A program made the translations under genes and the position numbers. From positions 68,323,666 through 68,387,665 of the forward strand of contig NC_052018.1 in NCBI RefSeq assembly GCF_015832195.1: a stretch of 64,000 nucleotides of DNA, given 5' to 3'. This document shows, piece after piece, positions 53,579-64,000 of the stretch. Below the pieces are notes generated by a model. That model was not told the DNA's origin. It did not search any database and saw only the letters and a list, made by a program, of their open reading frames with translations. The first letter of the stretch is position 1; each line of letters opens with the position of its first letter. This stretch comes from Motacilla alba alba (lineage: Eukaryota; Chordata; Aves; Passeriformes; Motacillidae).

Positions 53579-55119
53579 AGCTATGCTTTAAAAAGTTTGT
53601 CTGCATTTTCTTTTCACTCTGAAGTAGATAAGAGCTCTTTGTTGTTTTTTTAACTGATTTACCCTGTGAAGCCTCAGCTCCCACTTTGCACAGAAAACTG
53701 GCATATTTGGCACATTAAGAAAGCTTTTCCATTCTTACTGAAGTGCCTTGCTTTCAGCTTTAAGGACCATGAGTGGGTGGCTGATGTCTTCTGTGGTTTG
53801 ACCATCATGTTGATGGAGGCTGTTCAGGCTGTCAGCAGTAGATATCAAAGCTGCATGTGAAAACCAAAAAAGATCCTTAGAAAATTACTTAACACCCAAA
53901 TCCAAATGGAAAGCAAAGATCCCACAGTAGCTGTACCCTCTCTTGATCTCCTGTGCCTCTCATATAATTTCCATATCAGATACTAGAAGTCAAGGCATAT
54001 TTCCAACAGACGCAGTAGGGAATGCAGTGCAGAAGTAACAGCACTAAAAGCCTAGGTTTAGCTTTTACTTCTTTTCAGGTTTTAATATTGTCATGTCCTC
54101 AAACAAGCGATGAATTTGAGGGCAGAATAGCAGGGTGTCAGGGAACCTAAAATATCTTTACATTAATTTTGATATCTCTCACTTTTTGTTTGCTCCTAAG
54201 CTCATCCATCTTTAGTTGCCTTGGGCCAAATGATAGATATGGAAGTCAGTAAAGGAGTTTGTGACAAGAAGAAGTAGGTATAAGGGAAAAATAAGCCTCT
54301 GCAATGCTTGAGCAGGATTTAAAGATTGTGTTTCCTCAAACCATAATGCTTCCAAGAACCTCAGACAGACAGAATATACATTACTTACAACACCTGGCCA
54401 GCCATCCTTTCCTAACCTTGCATTCTCTTCTACATGCAAAGACCACAGATATCAGACCTCTCAGATTAAAAATTACATTCTATACATTATATTCTACAGA
54501 AAATGTTTTGGAAATGAAATAGGAGGAAAGTTAGGTATCAAAACAAGAAAGTTAGATTTGAACTGTTATCCAGTTTATTTATTTTCTGGTTTATTTTTTA
54601 AGTAAGGAAAGAAGTGGACAAACTGGGGACAGTTCACAGGAATAAAAATAATAGGAAAAAATATTAGAGGGACTCAGAAATGTAATTCTTCCTAAAGTTG
54701 TCATGAAACATAAACTTATAATGCAAGACAATTTTATGTTGCTACACTACTGGAGGGTTTCGAGGGTGGTGACAGAAATATATATTCAAACCTGCAAGTG
54801 CCATAGCTTGTTATGGCAAGAGCTGATGCACCATTCTGTGGTGTGTAAGGTTTTGTTTGAGAACATAAAACACTACTTCCCCAAGCAAATTATCACTATT
54901 TCCCCAGTGAGATTATTGCCTGGTCAGGTATGCTTGCATCATCACACATATTCCCTTCTGCAACGTGCTGTTCTCAAATGAACTTCACCCAGATATCCTA
55001 GATAAAATGAAGGTGGAGACACTGTCACATGCAGTTTTGCCAGGGAATGTGAGGACGCAGGGACTCCTAGTGACAAGAAGGATGTGCTCAGGGTGCAGGT
55101 AAGTTTAGGAGCATCTTAT

Positions 55120-55523
55120 TCAACACAACCGCAACCAGAAATCCTCTGTGAACTCTGCTAAAGTGGCACCATCAGAGTGCTTAGAAAGGAAGGCAATAGC
55201 TTTTGCATCAGCTCCATGGTCTGCAATACTAAAAACCTGTTCTGGTGCTTGGGCATGGATAAAGGGCGCTGAAGGGGAGTTCTTACAGATAAGACTGAGG
55301 TCACTTTGCACAGCAAACTCAAGCCACTCCAAGCATGCAAGTACATGCTTTTCCATCTAGAGTTCACAATGTTTGCTATATTTTCTGTGGAGGGTAGAGA
55401 CTTGCAGGTCAGCACTGGTAAAAAGCATTGTTTTTGTTTCTCCACTCCAATTGAGAGGGAAGTGTTTTTTCCATAGGCAGCTTTATTGTGATCCAGGGCT
55501 TTTTCATCTAAAGAGTGGGTCAC
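55120..55523 (-). other. Stretch with overlapping minus-strand open frames, unidentified
   Basis: Two minus-strand frames of 121 codons (55158-55523) and 78 codons (55120-55356) overlap in different registers, and base composition is more balanced than in the flanks. The shorter frame has a protein-like residue mix (EKHVLACLEWLEFAVQSDLS). If it is an old retrocopy, coding would have shifted frame near 55360, where an in-frame TAG precedes the second frame. No poly(A) tail or known domain is visible, and I do not recognise the protein. A chance open stretch remains just as likely. Confidence 0.2.
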
Positions 55524-56007
55524 TGCAGTGCAACATTATAAGTGTGAAATTGAAAACTGGGCAAATGGTGGAAAGTGCTTGATACATGAAGTTTAGTGGA
55601 AAAACTGGCCAGGTCCATGGTCTTCAAATGCTACTGATTTGTGATCCCCAGATTTTTGGGTGGCACACAGGAATATTCACTGTGAATGTCATACTGCTGT
55701 GAAAAGCCCTATCATCCTTTAGACAGCCTTCTTCTATTGTCATCTTAAGAAGGCTGCAGAGCCAAATAAATGAGGAAATTACTAGCTGTTGAGAATTAGG
55801 ACAGCAGCTAAAACATCTTAAAATCTGACCTGAAAGAGAAGAATTGTAAAACAGGCTACAAGAAAGGCTGAGAGATTTGTTTGAGAGTGCCTACTACTTT
55901 AATTTCATCTATGCAATGTTGACTTAGGTGATATTATAATTATAAAAATATGAAGTTAATTTATACAGTGCATGTAAAACACTAAAAAATTAAATAACAG
56001 AGAAAAT

Positions 56008-56248
56008 GACCTTAGGTTGTCACAGGTCAGGTTTGGATTGGATATTAAGAAAAATTTCTTCATGTAAGGAATTGGATTAGGCTGCTCAGGGAAGTGATGG
56101 AGTAACAGTCACTGAAAGTGCTCAGAAACCGTAGATGTGACACTTAGATATGTGGTTTAGTGGTGAACATGGTGGTGGTGCTAGGTTAACAGCTGGACTT
56201 GATGATTTTAAAGGTCTTTTCTGACCTTGAAAATTCTATGATTGTCTG
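56008..56248 (+). mobile_element. CR1 LINE 3' end fragment
   Basis: About 240 bp of CR1 3' UTR. In order it has 'gaccttaggttgtcacagg', 'gtttggattggatattaagaaaaatttcttcatg', 'ggctgctcagggaagtgatggag', 'gatatgtggtttagtggtgaa'-like sequence, 'ggtgctaggttaacagctggacttgatgat' and 'aaaggtcttttctgaccttg'. It ends in ATTCTATG-ATTGTCTG, the 8-bp terminal units. The phrasing of its 3' part (ggtttagtggtg ... ggttaac) differs from the copies at 39 and 46 kb, so it comes from a different CR1 subfamily. It contains no coding part. Confidence 0.92.
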
Positions 56249-57484
56249 AAATTTTGTTCTTAAATATCCTTAAGAAAGTGATTTTTATTGTTACAATTAT
56301 TTTCCATTGAAGTAACATTATACTTCTAATATTGCCTCCTAAAAATAGATAAAATACACACATGGATGCACTAGTTTTAAAATGCTAGTTTCTGAAGTAT
56401 GAATATTGTAATCTTGTTTAGGAAACATTTAATTTAATATTTTAGCCTGTAGATATGTCTAAAGTATTAATATATGTCACAAACTGTACAGCAGGTTATT
56501 GAATCTGATCATTGGTGATTAATCTTAAAATATCTTTCAGGTCTTAAATTCATTATGTATTCCTAATCTGTCTGGGATATTCAATACTAGATTTAATTTG
56601 GGAATACTTGTTATCTCAGATCATACCCACCATCATTCAGCATAACCTTTTCCTTCAAGTCTGTAAAGCACTCCTTGGGCAGACAATTAAGGATTTGTCC
56701 AGAGGCACATAATAATGGTGATTTCCAGGGCATGGGCTTAAAAGAAAGAAGAAGAAGCAGTAACATGGGTATGAGTTGGTTTGCTATGCAGTCCAACCAA
56801 TCACACTAAAATAACTCCGTGTCCCTCAGATTGTATTCTGTTAGGTACAAGTCAAAAAACATGTTAAATAAAATGGTTTTAAGAAATGTGAGTCTAATAA
56901 AAGTAACACAGAGACAGCAATAAAACACATTTTAGTGCACAATGCTTACCTCTATTAGCACAAACAGGTATTCTACCCTCCTCTCAGGTGTCTGAGTACA
57001 CAGAGGATGTTCCTCCATTTCATCAGTGTAGACTTCTTTGTCTATGTTTCTGCAAAATCATTGGCACTCAATTAATGATGCATAAGCCTTTGGTTCCTAA
57101 CCATTTTTCTAAGTTAGGCTGAAAAAGAAAACAGCCAATAGCAAAACAAAACAATGAGCATTTTCCCTTGCTGATGTATGTTGAGGATTCAGATGCTGTA
57201 TTTAATACATTGTTACATTTCACTGGTAAGAAAACACTGCATCTGTTTCTAATGTGCCTTGTATGCCTATGTGGTCTAAGTGAAACGGTCAGAACCATAA
57301 CATTTTCCCTTTCTACTCGCAGTATTAAACAGAATTATTTTACTTTTATCACCAAGTCCCACGAAAATTTTCTGTGCCCTAATTGCTAATACACTTGGAT
57401 GCTTTAGAGATATCAGAGAGGGACATGTCTTCTGGTGTAAATCTAATAGATACATAGTGCTGATGAGTTTCTACTGTATTCTAA
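56249..57484. other. Non-coding stretch, no gene seen
   Basis: AT-rich sequence between two CR1 fragments. Open frames reach 76 codons and show no motif. Confidence 0.55.
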
Positions 57485-57996
57485 TTAGGTCTAATTAGGA
57501 AACATCTGTTCTTGTATATCCAGATCAAGTGGATGACTTGCTTTATTCTATAGTGATGGCTGATGATTTCCATCTCCCTTAGGACCTGTGCCATAAAGAT
57601 ATCATCCAGGTTTTTAAGGAATCTTCTGGTCTGGGTTGTACCAGTTGTGTAATGCTCCCAGTTAATTTCTGGCAAGTTGAAGTCCCCCATATGGACAAGG
57701 GCAACTGATTTGGAAGCATCCCCTAGTTCCACAAAGAATAAATCACCCTACCTAGGAGGTCTGTCATAGACTCCCAGGATGACATCTGCATTATTTGTTT
57801 GCCCCTTAATTCTTACCCAGAGGCTCTGAACCGAACCACTGCCAGCTGTGAGCTCCATACATTCTAACACTTCTGTTACATACAGTGCCACCCCTCTGCC
57901 TCTTCTGCCCTGCCCACTCCTCCTGAAGAGCCTGCAACTATCTGACAGGGCACTCCAGCCACAGGACTCATCCCACCAGGGTTCACTTACAGCTAT
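57485..57996 (-). mobile_element. CR1 LINE fragment, endonuclease domain (part 2 of an interrupted copy)
   Basis: Read on the minus strand, this is the 5' half of CR1 ORF2, the apurinic-like endonuclease that nicks target DNA. At about 57780 the block Trp-Val-Arg-Ile-Lys-Gly and, shortly after, Gly-Val-Tyr-Asp-Arg-Pro-Pro appear in shifting frames. At about 57690-57660 Gly-Asp-Phe-Asn-Leu-Pro-Glu-Ile-Asn-Trp carries the conserved Gly-Asp-Phe-Asn catalytic-site motif. Arg-Arg-Phe-Leu-Lys-Asn-Leu-Asp-Asp follows at about 57620. Nonsense and frameshift changes make it dead. It is the only endonuclease-part CR1 in the window; the other copies keep 3' regions. The element continues, on the far side of an LTR, at 58442. 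Confidence 0.85.
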
Positions 57997-58001
57997 TGAT
58001 G
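57997..58001. repeat. Left target-site duplication of the LTR (TGATG)
   Basis: The 5-bp direct repeat TGATG lies immediately left of the LTR and recurs at 58437-58441 immediately right of it. Five base pairs is the length expected for ERVL-class integration. Because many LTRs end in TG/CA, the exact cut between duplication and LTR terminus is ambiguous by a few bases. Confidence 0.55.
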
Positions 58002-58436
58002 CCTTGGAGCGGCTACCTAAAACAGAGGCTAGACAGAGTTAAGAGGATAAAGTGAGTATTCATTAAAGACCTTCAATAGATACACCTTGGGCAGTCAAAA
58101 GCCTTCCAGAGGTTACACCCAAGATGGATGATGGTCATGAGGTTCTCCGACAGATGTAAGTTTGGTCTGTTTACAAATCAGGGGTTAATTCTCTAATTAC
58201 ATCTTCACGTAATGAAATCATATTCCTCCAGTTTTCCCCACCCAATTCACTTTTGTTTATATTTTTTGGGGCCTGAGGTTGTGAGGGTGACCTTGGTTCT
58301 CAGGCCTGGAAGAATAGTTTTGTCTGACTAAAATGTGAAGAGAGCTTACTAATGCTCTATATGGAGTTCAGAGTTATACACTAATTCAGTACAGGATCTG
58401 AAAAATATAAAAGCTAAAAACTTTAAGGAGTCACAA
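58002..58436 (-). mobile_element. Solo LTR of an endogenous retrovirus, ERVL-like
   Basis: About 435 bp break the CR1 homology. On the minus strand the segment begins TGTGACTCCTTAAAG and ends near GTAGCCGCTCCAAGG. It has a TATA-like box TATAAACA (around 58258-58270) about mid-length and a T/A-rich region towards its end. The ends and overall look match bird ERVL-type LTRs as I remember them; I cannot name a subfamily without a search. No internal retroviral sequence or second LTR adjoins, so this is a solo LTR left by recombination between the two LTRs of a provirus. It has no coding capacity. It is younger than the CR1 it interrupts. Confidence 0.7.
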
Positions 58437-58441
58437 TGATG
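58437..58441. repeat. Right target-site duplication of the LTR (TGATG)
   Basis: Copy of the pentamer at 57997-58001. Removing the LTR and one copy restores continuous similarity to CR1 across the junction. Confidence 0.55.
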
Positions 58442-58555
58442 TTAAATCTCTGGGACTGGGACTAAGACTCAAGCTCCTCTTGTTTGTTCCTCACTACATG
58501 CACCAGTGTAGGAACTGAAGAGGTGATTGAAATGGTGCCTCTTGTAAAGCTCATT
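58442..58555 (-). mobile_element. CR1 LINE fragment, start of the endonuclease region (part 1 of the interrupted copy)
   Basis: The plus strand 'caagctcctcttgtttgttcctcactacatgcaccagtgtagg' (58471-58513) corresponds, on the minus strand, to the CR1 segment just upstream of the endonuclease start (a sequence like ctacaccaatgcatgcagcatgggcaacaaacaggaggagctgg). It is in the same orientation and the correct order relative to the fragment at 57485-57996. The two are therefore one element split by the LTR. The upstream end near 58555 is where similarity fades. Confidence 0.75.
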
Positions 58556-61500
58556 TTTTTCCTGCTCAAATAACAATACCTTTTTTTTATTGTATATGAA
58601 TACATTTGTATGTCATTTTCCTGCAGTGTTATTCACTACTATAAATTCAAAAAGGACTAGATGTGTGCATAATTTGCACACTCTTTACAGGCTTTCTGAA
58701 GTACAGATACCATATATTCTGGAAATTGCACACTCTCTCATTTCTTACGCTTTTTCTAGATTATTCACAGTAATGAACACCTGACCTTTGTGCACATAGT
58801 TTATCTTTCTAAAAACACCATTTTTAAACCCTCAGAATCTTTTCATTGCAGGAGCATGAAGTCAAAGAGGAGCAAAAATAATGATAAAATTCTCTTCATC
58901 AGTATGCAAAGTAGTTTCTAAACTATTTTTTCTTTGCCTTTTTTTGTTGATGGAACTTTTATTTAATAAAAATTTAAATGGCTATACTTCTGTGTTAGAT
59001 ATTTCTGTGCCACAGCTGAACATTAGTCCCAAGTCAGAGGCAAGGTTATTAATTTTTTGGTATTTGGGAAGGTATGGCTGAAGTAGTACGGTATTTGGTA
59101 CTAGCAGGTAGTTACATCCGACTAGTTTTTCTTTCTTTTGGAGAATCACTTTACTAGTGATAAACCTCTCCACTTATACCTTAAACCTCCACAGCACAAT
59201 GTTTTTAGTTTTTCTTCATTTTGCTTCATTCTTCTAGGAAAGCATCAGTGATATCATCAACTTTTAATTTTATTTCTTCAGATTCTTCATGCAATAAGTT
59301 CCTCAAACACATTTAGCAACAGTTGAAAACTGCATTTGGTTTTATTTTTTTTAAAGAAAAATAATGGTTTTTCACCTGAAATTAATAATAGTCAATATTC
59401 TTCAGGGGGAAGACCAAGGCTGGCAAAGATAAAATGCTCCCTAAGTAATATTTATGATTTGTTGAAGTTACTTTTAGGCTGATAGGATCAAAGAAAGCAC
59501 AGTATGGGATATACAAGTCAATCTAACTTATCTCAACTAACATATTGTAGCAGGGCAAACATGATTAAGCCTTTAAGTACCACATATTGATGAAAAAGGA
59601 AGACTCGGTGTCCTGTATGTAGTCAGATCCAAAGAAAAAAGTTCAGTACTGAGGTTTTCTACCTTGATTTGAACTAACTAAACCTCAGTCTCCATTTCTT
59701 TCTATCCCACTGCATTTTTTTCCTTCTCTTCCTTTGTTATCCAGGATTGTTCCTACTGCCACCTTATTTTATGCTACTTGCCTCCAATTTTTTCCTAATG
59801 TATCTTCTCTATAATGGACCAACCACCTGACTATACATAACTACTGTCTCAAAGCAGTTGCAGCTTCTAATTCTCCAGTGACCCATTCTCATTTCTCAGT
59901 AAAGAAAACCTCATTTTAACTACCCATCACACTTCTGTGTTACTCACATATCTGACAAGTGAAATATTCTCTTAGAGGTACATAATGTCCTCAATTTTTC
60001 TGCTCCTGGCACTATCTTAATGAAAACTGTTCGGAGTTATTCTGTTCATGACCTCCACATGTAAAATGAGTTTTGCTCTGATTGACTGTGTCTGAGGAAC
60101 TGAGCAGTGTCAGCCAATGTATGAGGCCCATGAGACAAGCACATATGCTGTGCATGCCCACTCAAGCCTTGTAGTTATCACTCATGACATATTGGCCACA
60201 AAATAAGAGAATCCTGACCTCTTTACCATCTCCTTGTGATTGCTGCCAGCTCTCCAAAAGCCAACAGCCTGCGGCTGAAGACTGGTGTGGACTTGCAGCC
60301 TTGTATGGAATGGTGGTGTTATCTGGCCATCCAAGAATTAGACCCAGTTCTTTGCCCAGAGTATTAAGATAAAATGAAACCAGCTAAAAGGTACTGCCGG
60401 CAAAGAAATGCTGAGAGAACAGAAGATTATCAAAAGAAAAAATTGAGTAGCTAGTGTACACACAAAAATATGTCAGAGCCATGAAGTCATTGTTCTGACA
60501 GATGATTTGAACTTCCCTTGCCCTCCATCTCATCAGAGTATTCAAAAATGAAGAAAGCAAACAGTAGAATATTCCAACAGCACAAACAGCTTCCACTTTC
60601 AGGACTTGTTTATATTAGAGAATACATAATTTGAGAAATTTAGACCACAAAAACAATTCTGAAGATGCTTCATACACAATGAATGCTCCATTAAACTTCT
60701 TGCTCATATTTTATAATTTTAAAACTGAAATTAAATGCCTGAAATAAGCTGCAAATCTTGCAAGTGAGGAAATAAAAATGCAAAGATGCAATAATTCTCT
60801 TAATTTTCATATTTTGTTTCAGGAATCTAACATTAATAGCAGCAAACTGTTCTATTTCAGTCAATAACTCAAAGGGCTTCCAAAATGCCAGGATGATTGT
60901 GCAGTAGAGAGAAAGCCAAAAGGAGATGAGGAGAAAGGAAGGTAAAATGTTCTCTTTTACATTTCTGTAAAATTTCTCTATATTCATACATACCAATTTC
61001 AGTCCTTACAATGTTCTTAGTTCCAGATTTATATTCTCACTCTACCTCTGGTGATATTTTCCTTACAGATTTTTCTAAAAATTAGGAAAAACACAGAATT
61101 CATGGAAGATTATAATCTTTTGAACAATCGAATATTGATTTTCCTGCAGGCAAAGAAACAAATTTGTGTTTCATTTGTTAACCTCAGATGAGCTAAAGAC
61201 TCTCAAGATGCCTAATTGATGGATTTCCACTGCTGCAGAATCTGCCAGCATTACTATTCCCTCTCTAGGTAAGATTTCTGCCTCTGGGAGGCAATTGACA
61301 GCTGTCACCTGAATATAGGCCATCATAAGCCTATCTCTCTTGTGATCTCTGGGTTTTCTACAAGAATCCCTCAGCTGCAACTAAATACCTTTGTCCAAAC
61401 CCTCCTTCCTGTGCCCCAGTCACACCTGAAGAAGCACTGCTTCATTCCTAACACTTGCTAGATTTTTGCAGCCTTTATTCTTTTCCTGCCAAGAGAAACC

Positions 61501-62226
61501 TTGGGGTAACATGCGATGAGAAGAATCTTTAAGTTCCAAGTTTTCTAATTGCATGTTTGAGCTGAGTTTGAAAATAGAAGTAAAATTGGAAGGTGTCAAC
61601 AGTAAAATAAAAAACAAACCAGTAAACCTAACTAAAATGTTGAATTATGTTTCAGACAAGAGAAACTATCACAGTTTTGCAGAACAAGCAATGCTACCTG
61701 TATAAAAAGTTCTCTGCCAATTTAATAGTATTTTTATATCCTAATTCTCATTTTTTGAAGCTTTAGAAAATGCAAGAAAAATTCATTACCACACTGGTAG
61801 GGATGAGTGTAATTTCGTATTACGAATCCTTATGACTTACCAGATCATCCAACAGTTCATCTTTTGCAGTTCAATGTATGGTCTGTTTATAGGTCTCAGA
61901 ATAAACAAATCAATTTCTTACATTAGAGTGCCTAACCCTTTCTTCAATATCACCACATAAATGATCCAAAATAAAGCATGAAATGAATGCAGGAAGCTGC
62001 TCACATTCAGAGTAACGCTTCGTAACAGTTATAAGGATTTCACTCCCATTTCATAAATCAGACAACTTCATTGAGGAAGACTAAGGAAGACCTTAAACTC
62101 AGAGCTGATCAAGGAGAACCTCACCCCAGGTCCTTTTTCTCACCAGGCTTGGTTATATTAATTCTGTCAGATCAAGGCCAGATCAAGCCAGACCACAAGG
62201 TGGTTGTCTCATGGTTGACATCTGGC

Positions 62227-62247
62227 TTTTTTTTTTTTTTTTTTTTT
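62227..62247. repeat. Homopolymer T tract (21 T)
   Basis: The longest homopolymer in the window. The sequence on both sides is GC-richer than the surroundings. If it were the tail of a minus-strand retrocopy, the body would lie to its right (about 62248-62460), but no gene is recognised there. Confidence 0.9.
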
Positions 62248-62618
62248 GGCAGTCCTCTCTGCTGTGTCTGAAATGTTTAGTCTAGTGGCTATTTTCTGCA
62301 CTAATTCTGGCAAAGCCACTGTAATTATGGCTGAGTACAGAGCCAGTATATGTCCCTACCTGGTTCCTGGTGGCTGCAACTCAGGGAGCAGCAGAATCTC
62401 TGCCCCATACAGGCTGCCATCTCTTCCCTCCAGGAGAGCAGGGAGAGAGGGATGAAGTCAAAATCTGAGACCTCACTGATCAGTGGGATTTGGTGTCTTA
62501 TTTAGTTGCTCAAAGCTGGTACTGGCAGTGGAACATATGTGCATACAGCCAACATTTGTGCTTTCTTATTCTTTTACACGTTATTGTAAATTGCATCCTA
62601 ATGATTTATTATGCTACC

Positions 62619-62632
62619 AAAAAAAAAAAAAA
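62619..62632. repeat. Homopolymer A tract (14 A) followed by a short CA run
   Basis: Run of A followed by GACACACAC. Simple sequence only. Confidence 0.85.
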
Positions 62633-62731
62633 GACACACACTTCACAGAAAAAAGGAACATTTAGCACATCTGACTAATATAAAAGTTCCCTGCTAAGCT
62701 ACAAAGTTCATTCAACACTCAGAGACAGCTA

Positions 62732-62761
62732 ATAGGAATGGTTCCTATAGGAATGGTTCTG
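62732..62761. repeat. 15-bp tandem duplication
   Basis: The unit ATAGGAATGGTTCCT is followed directly by ATAGGAATGGTTCTG, with two differences at the end. A small slippage event. Confidence 0.85.
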
Positions 62762-64000
62762 TTATAGAATTTGTACATAAAAACTCCAGAGAAATGGCTC
62801 ATAACTATGATAAAAAATATTTACATAGTAAATGAAAATCTTGGAAGTTCTAAAATCTGTGACTTAATTATCATTGTTGATGTAATCTATTTTTCAGTTC
62901 AAGCAAAATTGAGGGTTTTTTCCAGCCTCCAAAATTACTCTACTTTAAATGTATATGACTGTGAATGTACATGATAATTTATAGTCTGATTTAAAAAATT
63001 TGGTTTTTTTCCTACATTTTTGCATATGGGAAATAATTTTAAAATAATATTATGAAAGTGATACATGTTGCATGCAACAGCCCTCTTTGTTATATTATGC
63101 AGTGTTTTCTATCTAAGGATCTTAGTATGTAAGTAAAATGTTATCTCAGTTTTACAGGTCAGGAAGTGAACAAAAGGAGGACAAACAAGCCAATGTCATG
63201 ATCAAGACTGGAAGTCATGGGCCTTGGACTGTGTGTTAATGATCAAATGTTGCTGCATGTAATTTTCATCTCCTAGTTTCTCAAATCTTTCTAATTGTCT
63301 GAAGAGAAAGTAATACTTGCAACTGAGCACTTTGAATTGCCCAACACCAGCTATGTGACGTAAAATATCTAACACAACAATGACAGAACTACACCTGCCA
63401 AGCACAGGACTGAGCTTGGCCACTTTTCCTTGGTAAATAGTAGTACACTGTTACTAGCAATGGCAGCAACCATATCCTTCTACTCTTGTATCTTTGTGTT
63501 CCAAATTTATTAAAATATGGTGGTATGTAAGTACTGTGTTATGCATTATGTTATTCTTTTCCTTAAATACTGTTCCCTTGAAAGGTACCATTTAAGAGGA
63601 AATGCTGGACTAAATGCACCCACCTCTACATTTTCCTGTCTGGAATTAAAATACTCTGGGTTAATGGTGTTATTTAGTTGAGTGTCAGGAAACTGAGAGC
63701 AGTGCAAAACAAGAGGGAATTCAGCTGGAAGCAGTAGCTAGGAGGCTGTACATCACTGCAGTGTGTCCAGGCTGCAGAGAGGGTGAAGATCAGCACTGTC
63801 TGGGCATAGCTAATTGCTCTTCTAGACCATACACATCCCTGTGCACTTCTGGGGGGAAGAAAAAATTATCACACCCCTGAAAATGTGTCATTTTGCCTCT
63901 CTCTCCACTAGGAAGGTTGTCAGGATCAGCCCTACAGAGCCTGACCTCACCATCCATCCCTTAACCATCTATCTGAGCTGCAGCTCCAAGCCGTGGTGCT

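Larger units (their letters stand above)
50631..56007. other. Non-coding stretch, no gene seen
   Basis: No supported gene. It contains the 112-bp tandem duplication, a palindromic motif cluster and an odd stretch at 55.1-55.5 kb, each listed separately. A (TAATA)n tract lies at about 51220-51243. Remaining open frames are under 95 codons and without motifs. Confidence 0.55.
58556..64000. other. Non-coding stretch to the window end, no gene seen
   Basis: No supported gene, RNA gene or interspersed repeat. The longest frame is 101 codons (minus, about 60691-60996), AT-rich and without motif. A pyrimidine-rich patch lies at about 59.69-59.83 kb. A GC-richer segment at about 62.10-62.46 kb flanks the poly-T tract. 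Simple repeats are listed separately. Confidence 0.55.

Noticed and set aside
46073..58555. The idea that the minus-strand CR1 pieces at 58, 50.5 and 46-47 kb are parts of one element spread out by insertions
   Set aside because: The 50.5-kb scrap covers the same element region as part of the 46-47 kb copy, so at least two insertions are needed. About 10 kb of unrelated sequence lies between them.
62248..62460. GC-richer segment next to 21 T read as a minus-strand retrocopy
   Set aside because: No protein similarity is recognised, the open frames are short in all registers, and no flanking duplication is visible.
1..64000. CRISPR arrays, operons, tRNA or rRNA genes, bacterial or phage-like systems
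   Set aside because: No regularly spaced repeats, no cloverleaf-like box A/box B pairs that I could see, no dense coding. The avian CR1 content shows this is vertebrate nuclear DNA.

Overview
The window looks like 64 kb of AT-rich, non-coding nuclear DNA from a bird. The evidence is the repeat content. Every interspersed repeat I can recognise is of avian type: several CR1 LINE fragments, two of which end in the 8-bp ATTCTRTG-like terminal units typical of CR1, and one LTR that resembles bird ERVL-type LTRs. I see no SINE or L1 sequence. A passerine is possible but not proven. I found no convincing protein-coding exon, tRNA, rRNA, CRISPR array, operon or bacterial-type gene. The open frames are mostly 60-100 codons, as expected by chance in AT-rich DNA. 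The longest ones (about 150 codons) lie antisense to CR1 copies in locally GC-richer sequence. The window is best read as intergenic (gene-desert) or deep intronic DNA.

Layout: 1-11.4 kb is unique AT-rich sequence, with a possible short LTR-like or 3'-end-like segment at 1.38-1.63 kb and two perfect small hairpins at 6.4 and 6.6 kb. At 11.4-12.6 kb lies a very old, eroded CR1/L3-like fragment (+). From 12.6 to 23.6 kb there is unique sequence with microsatellites, small palindromes and a CpG-bearing patch near 17.5 kb. At 23.65-24.19 kb is a decayed CR1 3' part (+). From 24.2 to 39.1 kb there is about 15 kb without a recognisable interspersed repeat. At 39.1-40.0 kb is a CR1 3' part (+) covering the end of the reverse transcriptase and the 3' end. 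From 40 to 46 kb is unique sequence with an A-rich tandem repeat. At 46.07-47.13 kb is a CR1 (-) with its reverse-transcriptase C-terminal part, in which one catalytic aspartate is lost. A small CR1 scrap (-) lies near 50.5 kb, a 112-bp tandem duplication at 51.3-51.5 kb, a cluster of palindromic homeodomain/POU-like motifs at 53.5 kb, and an unexplained stretch at 55.1-55.5 kb with overlapping open frames. A CR1 3' end (+) of another type lies at 56.0-56.25 kb. At 57.5-58.55 kb is a CR1 endonuclease-domain fragment (-), interrupted by a solo LTR of about 435 bp (-) flanked by a 5-bp direct repeat. The rest to 64 kb is unique or low-complexity sequence.

No genes act together here. What the window records is retrotransposon history: an ancient CR1, several middle-aged CR1 copies in both orientations, and an LTR that landed inside one of them. 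I did not find an undescribed functional system. The nested LTR/CR1, the tandem duplication, the perfect hairpins and the 53.5-kb motif cluster are the items most worth checking.
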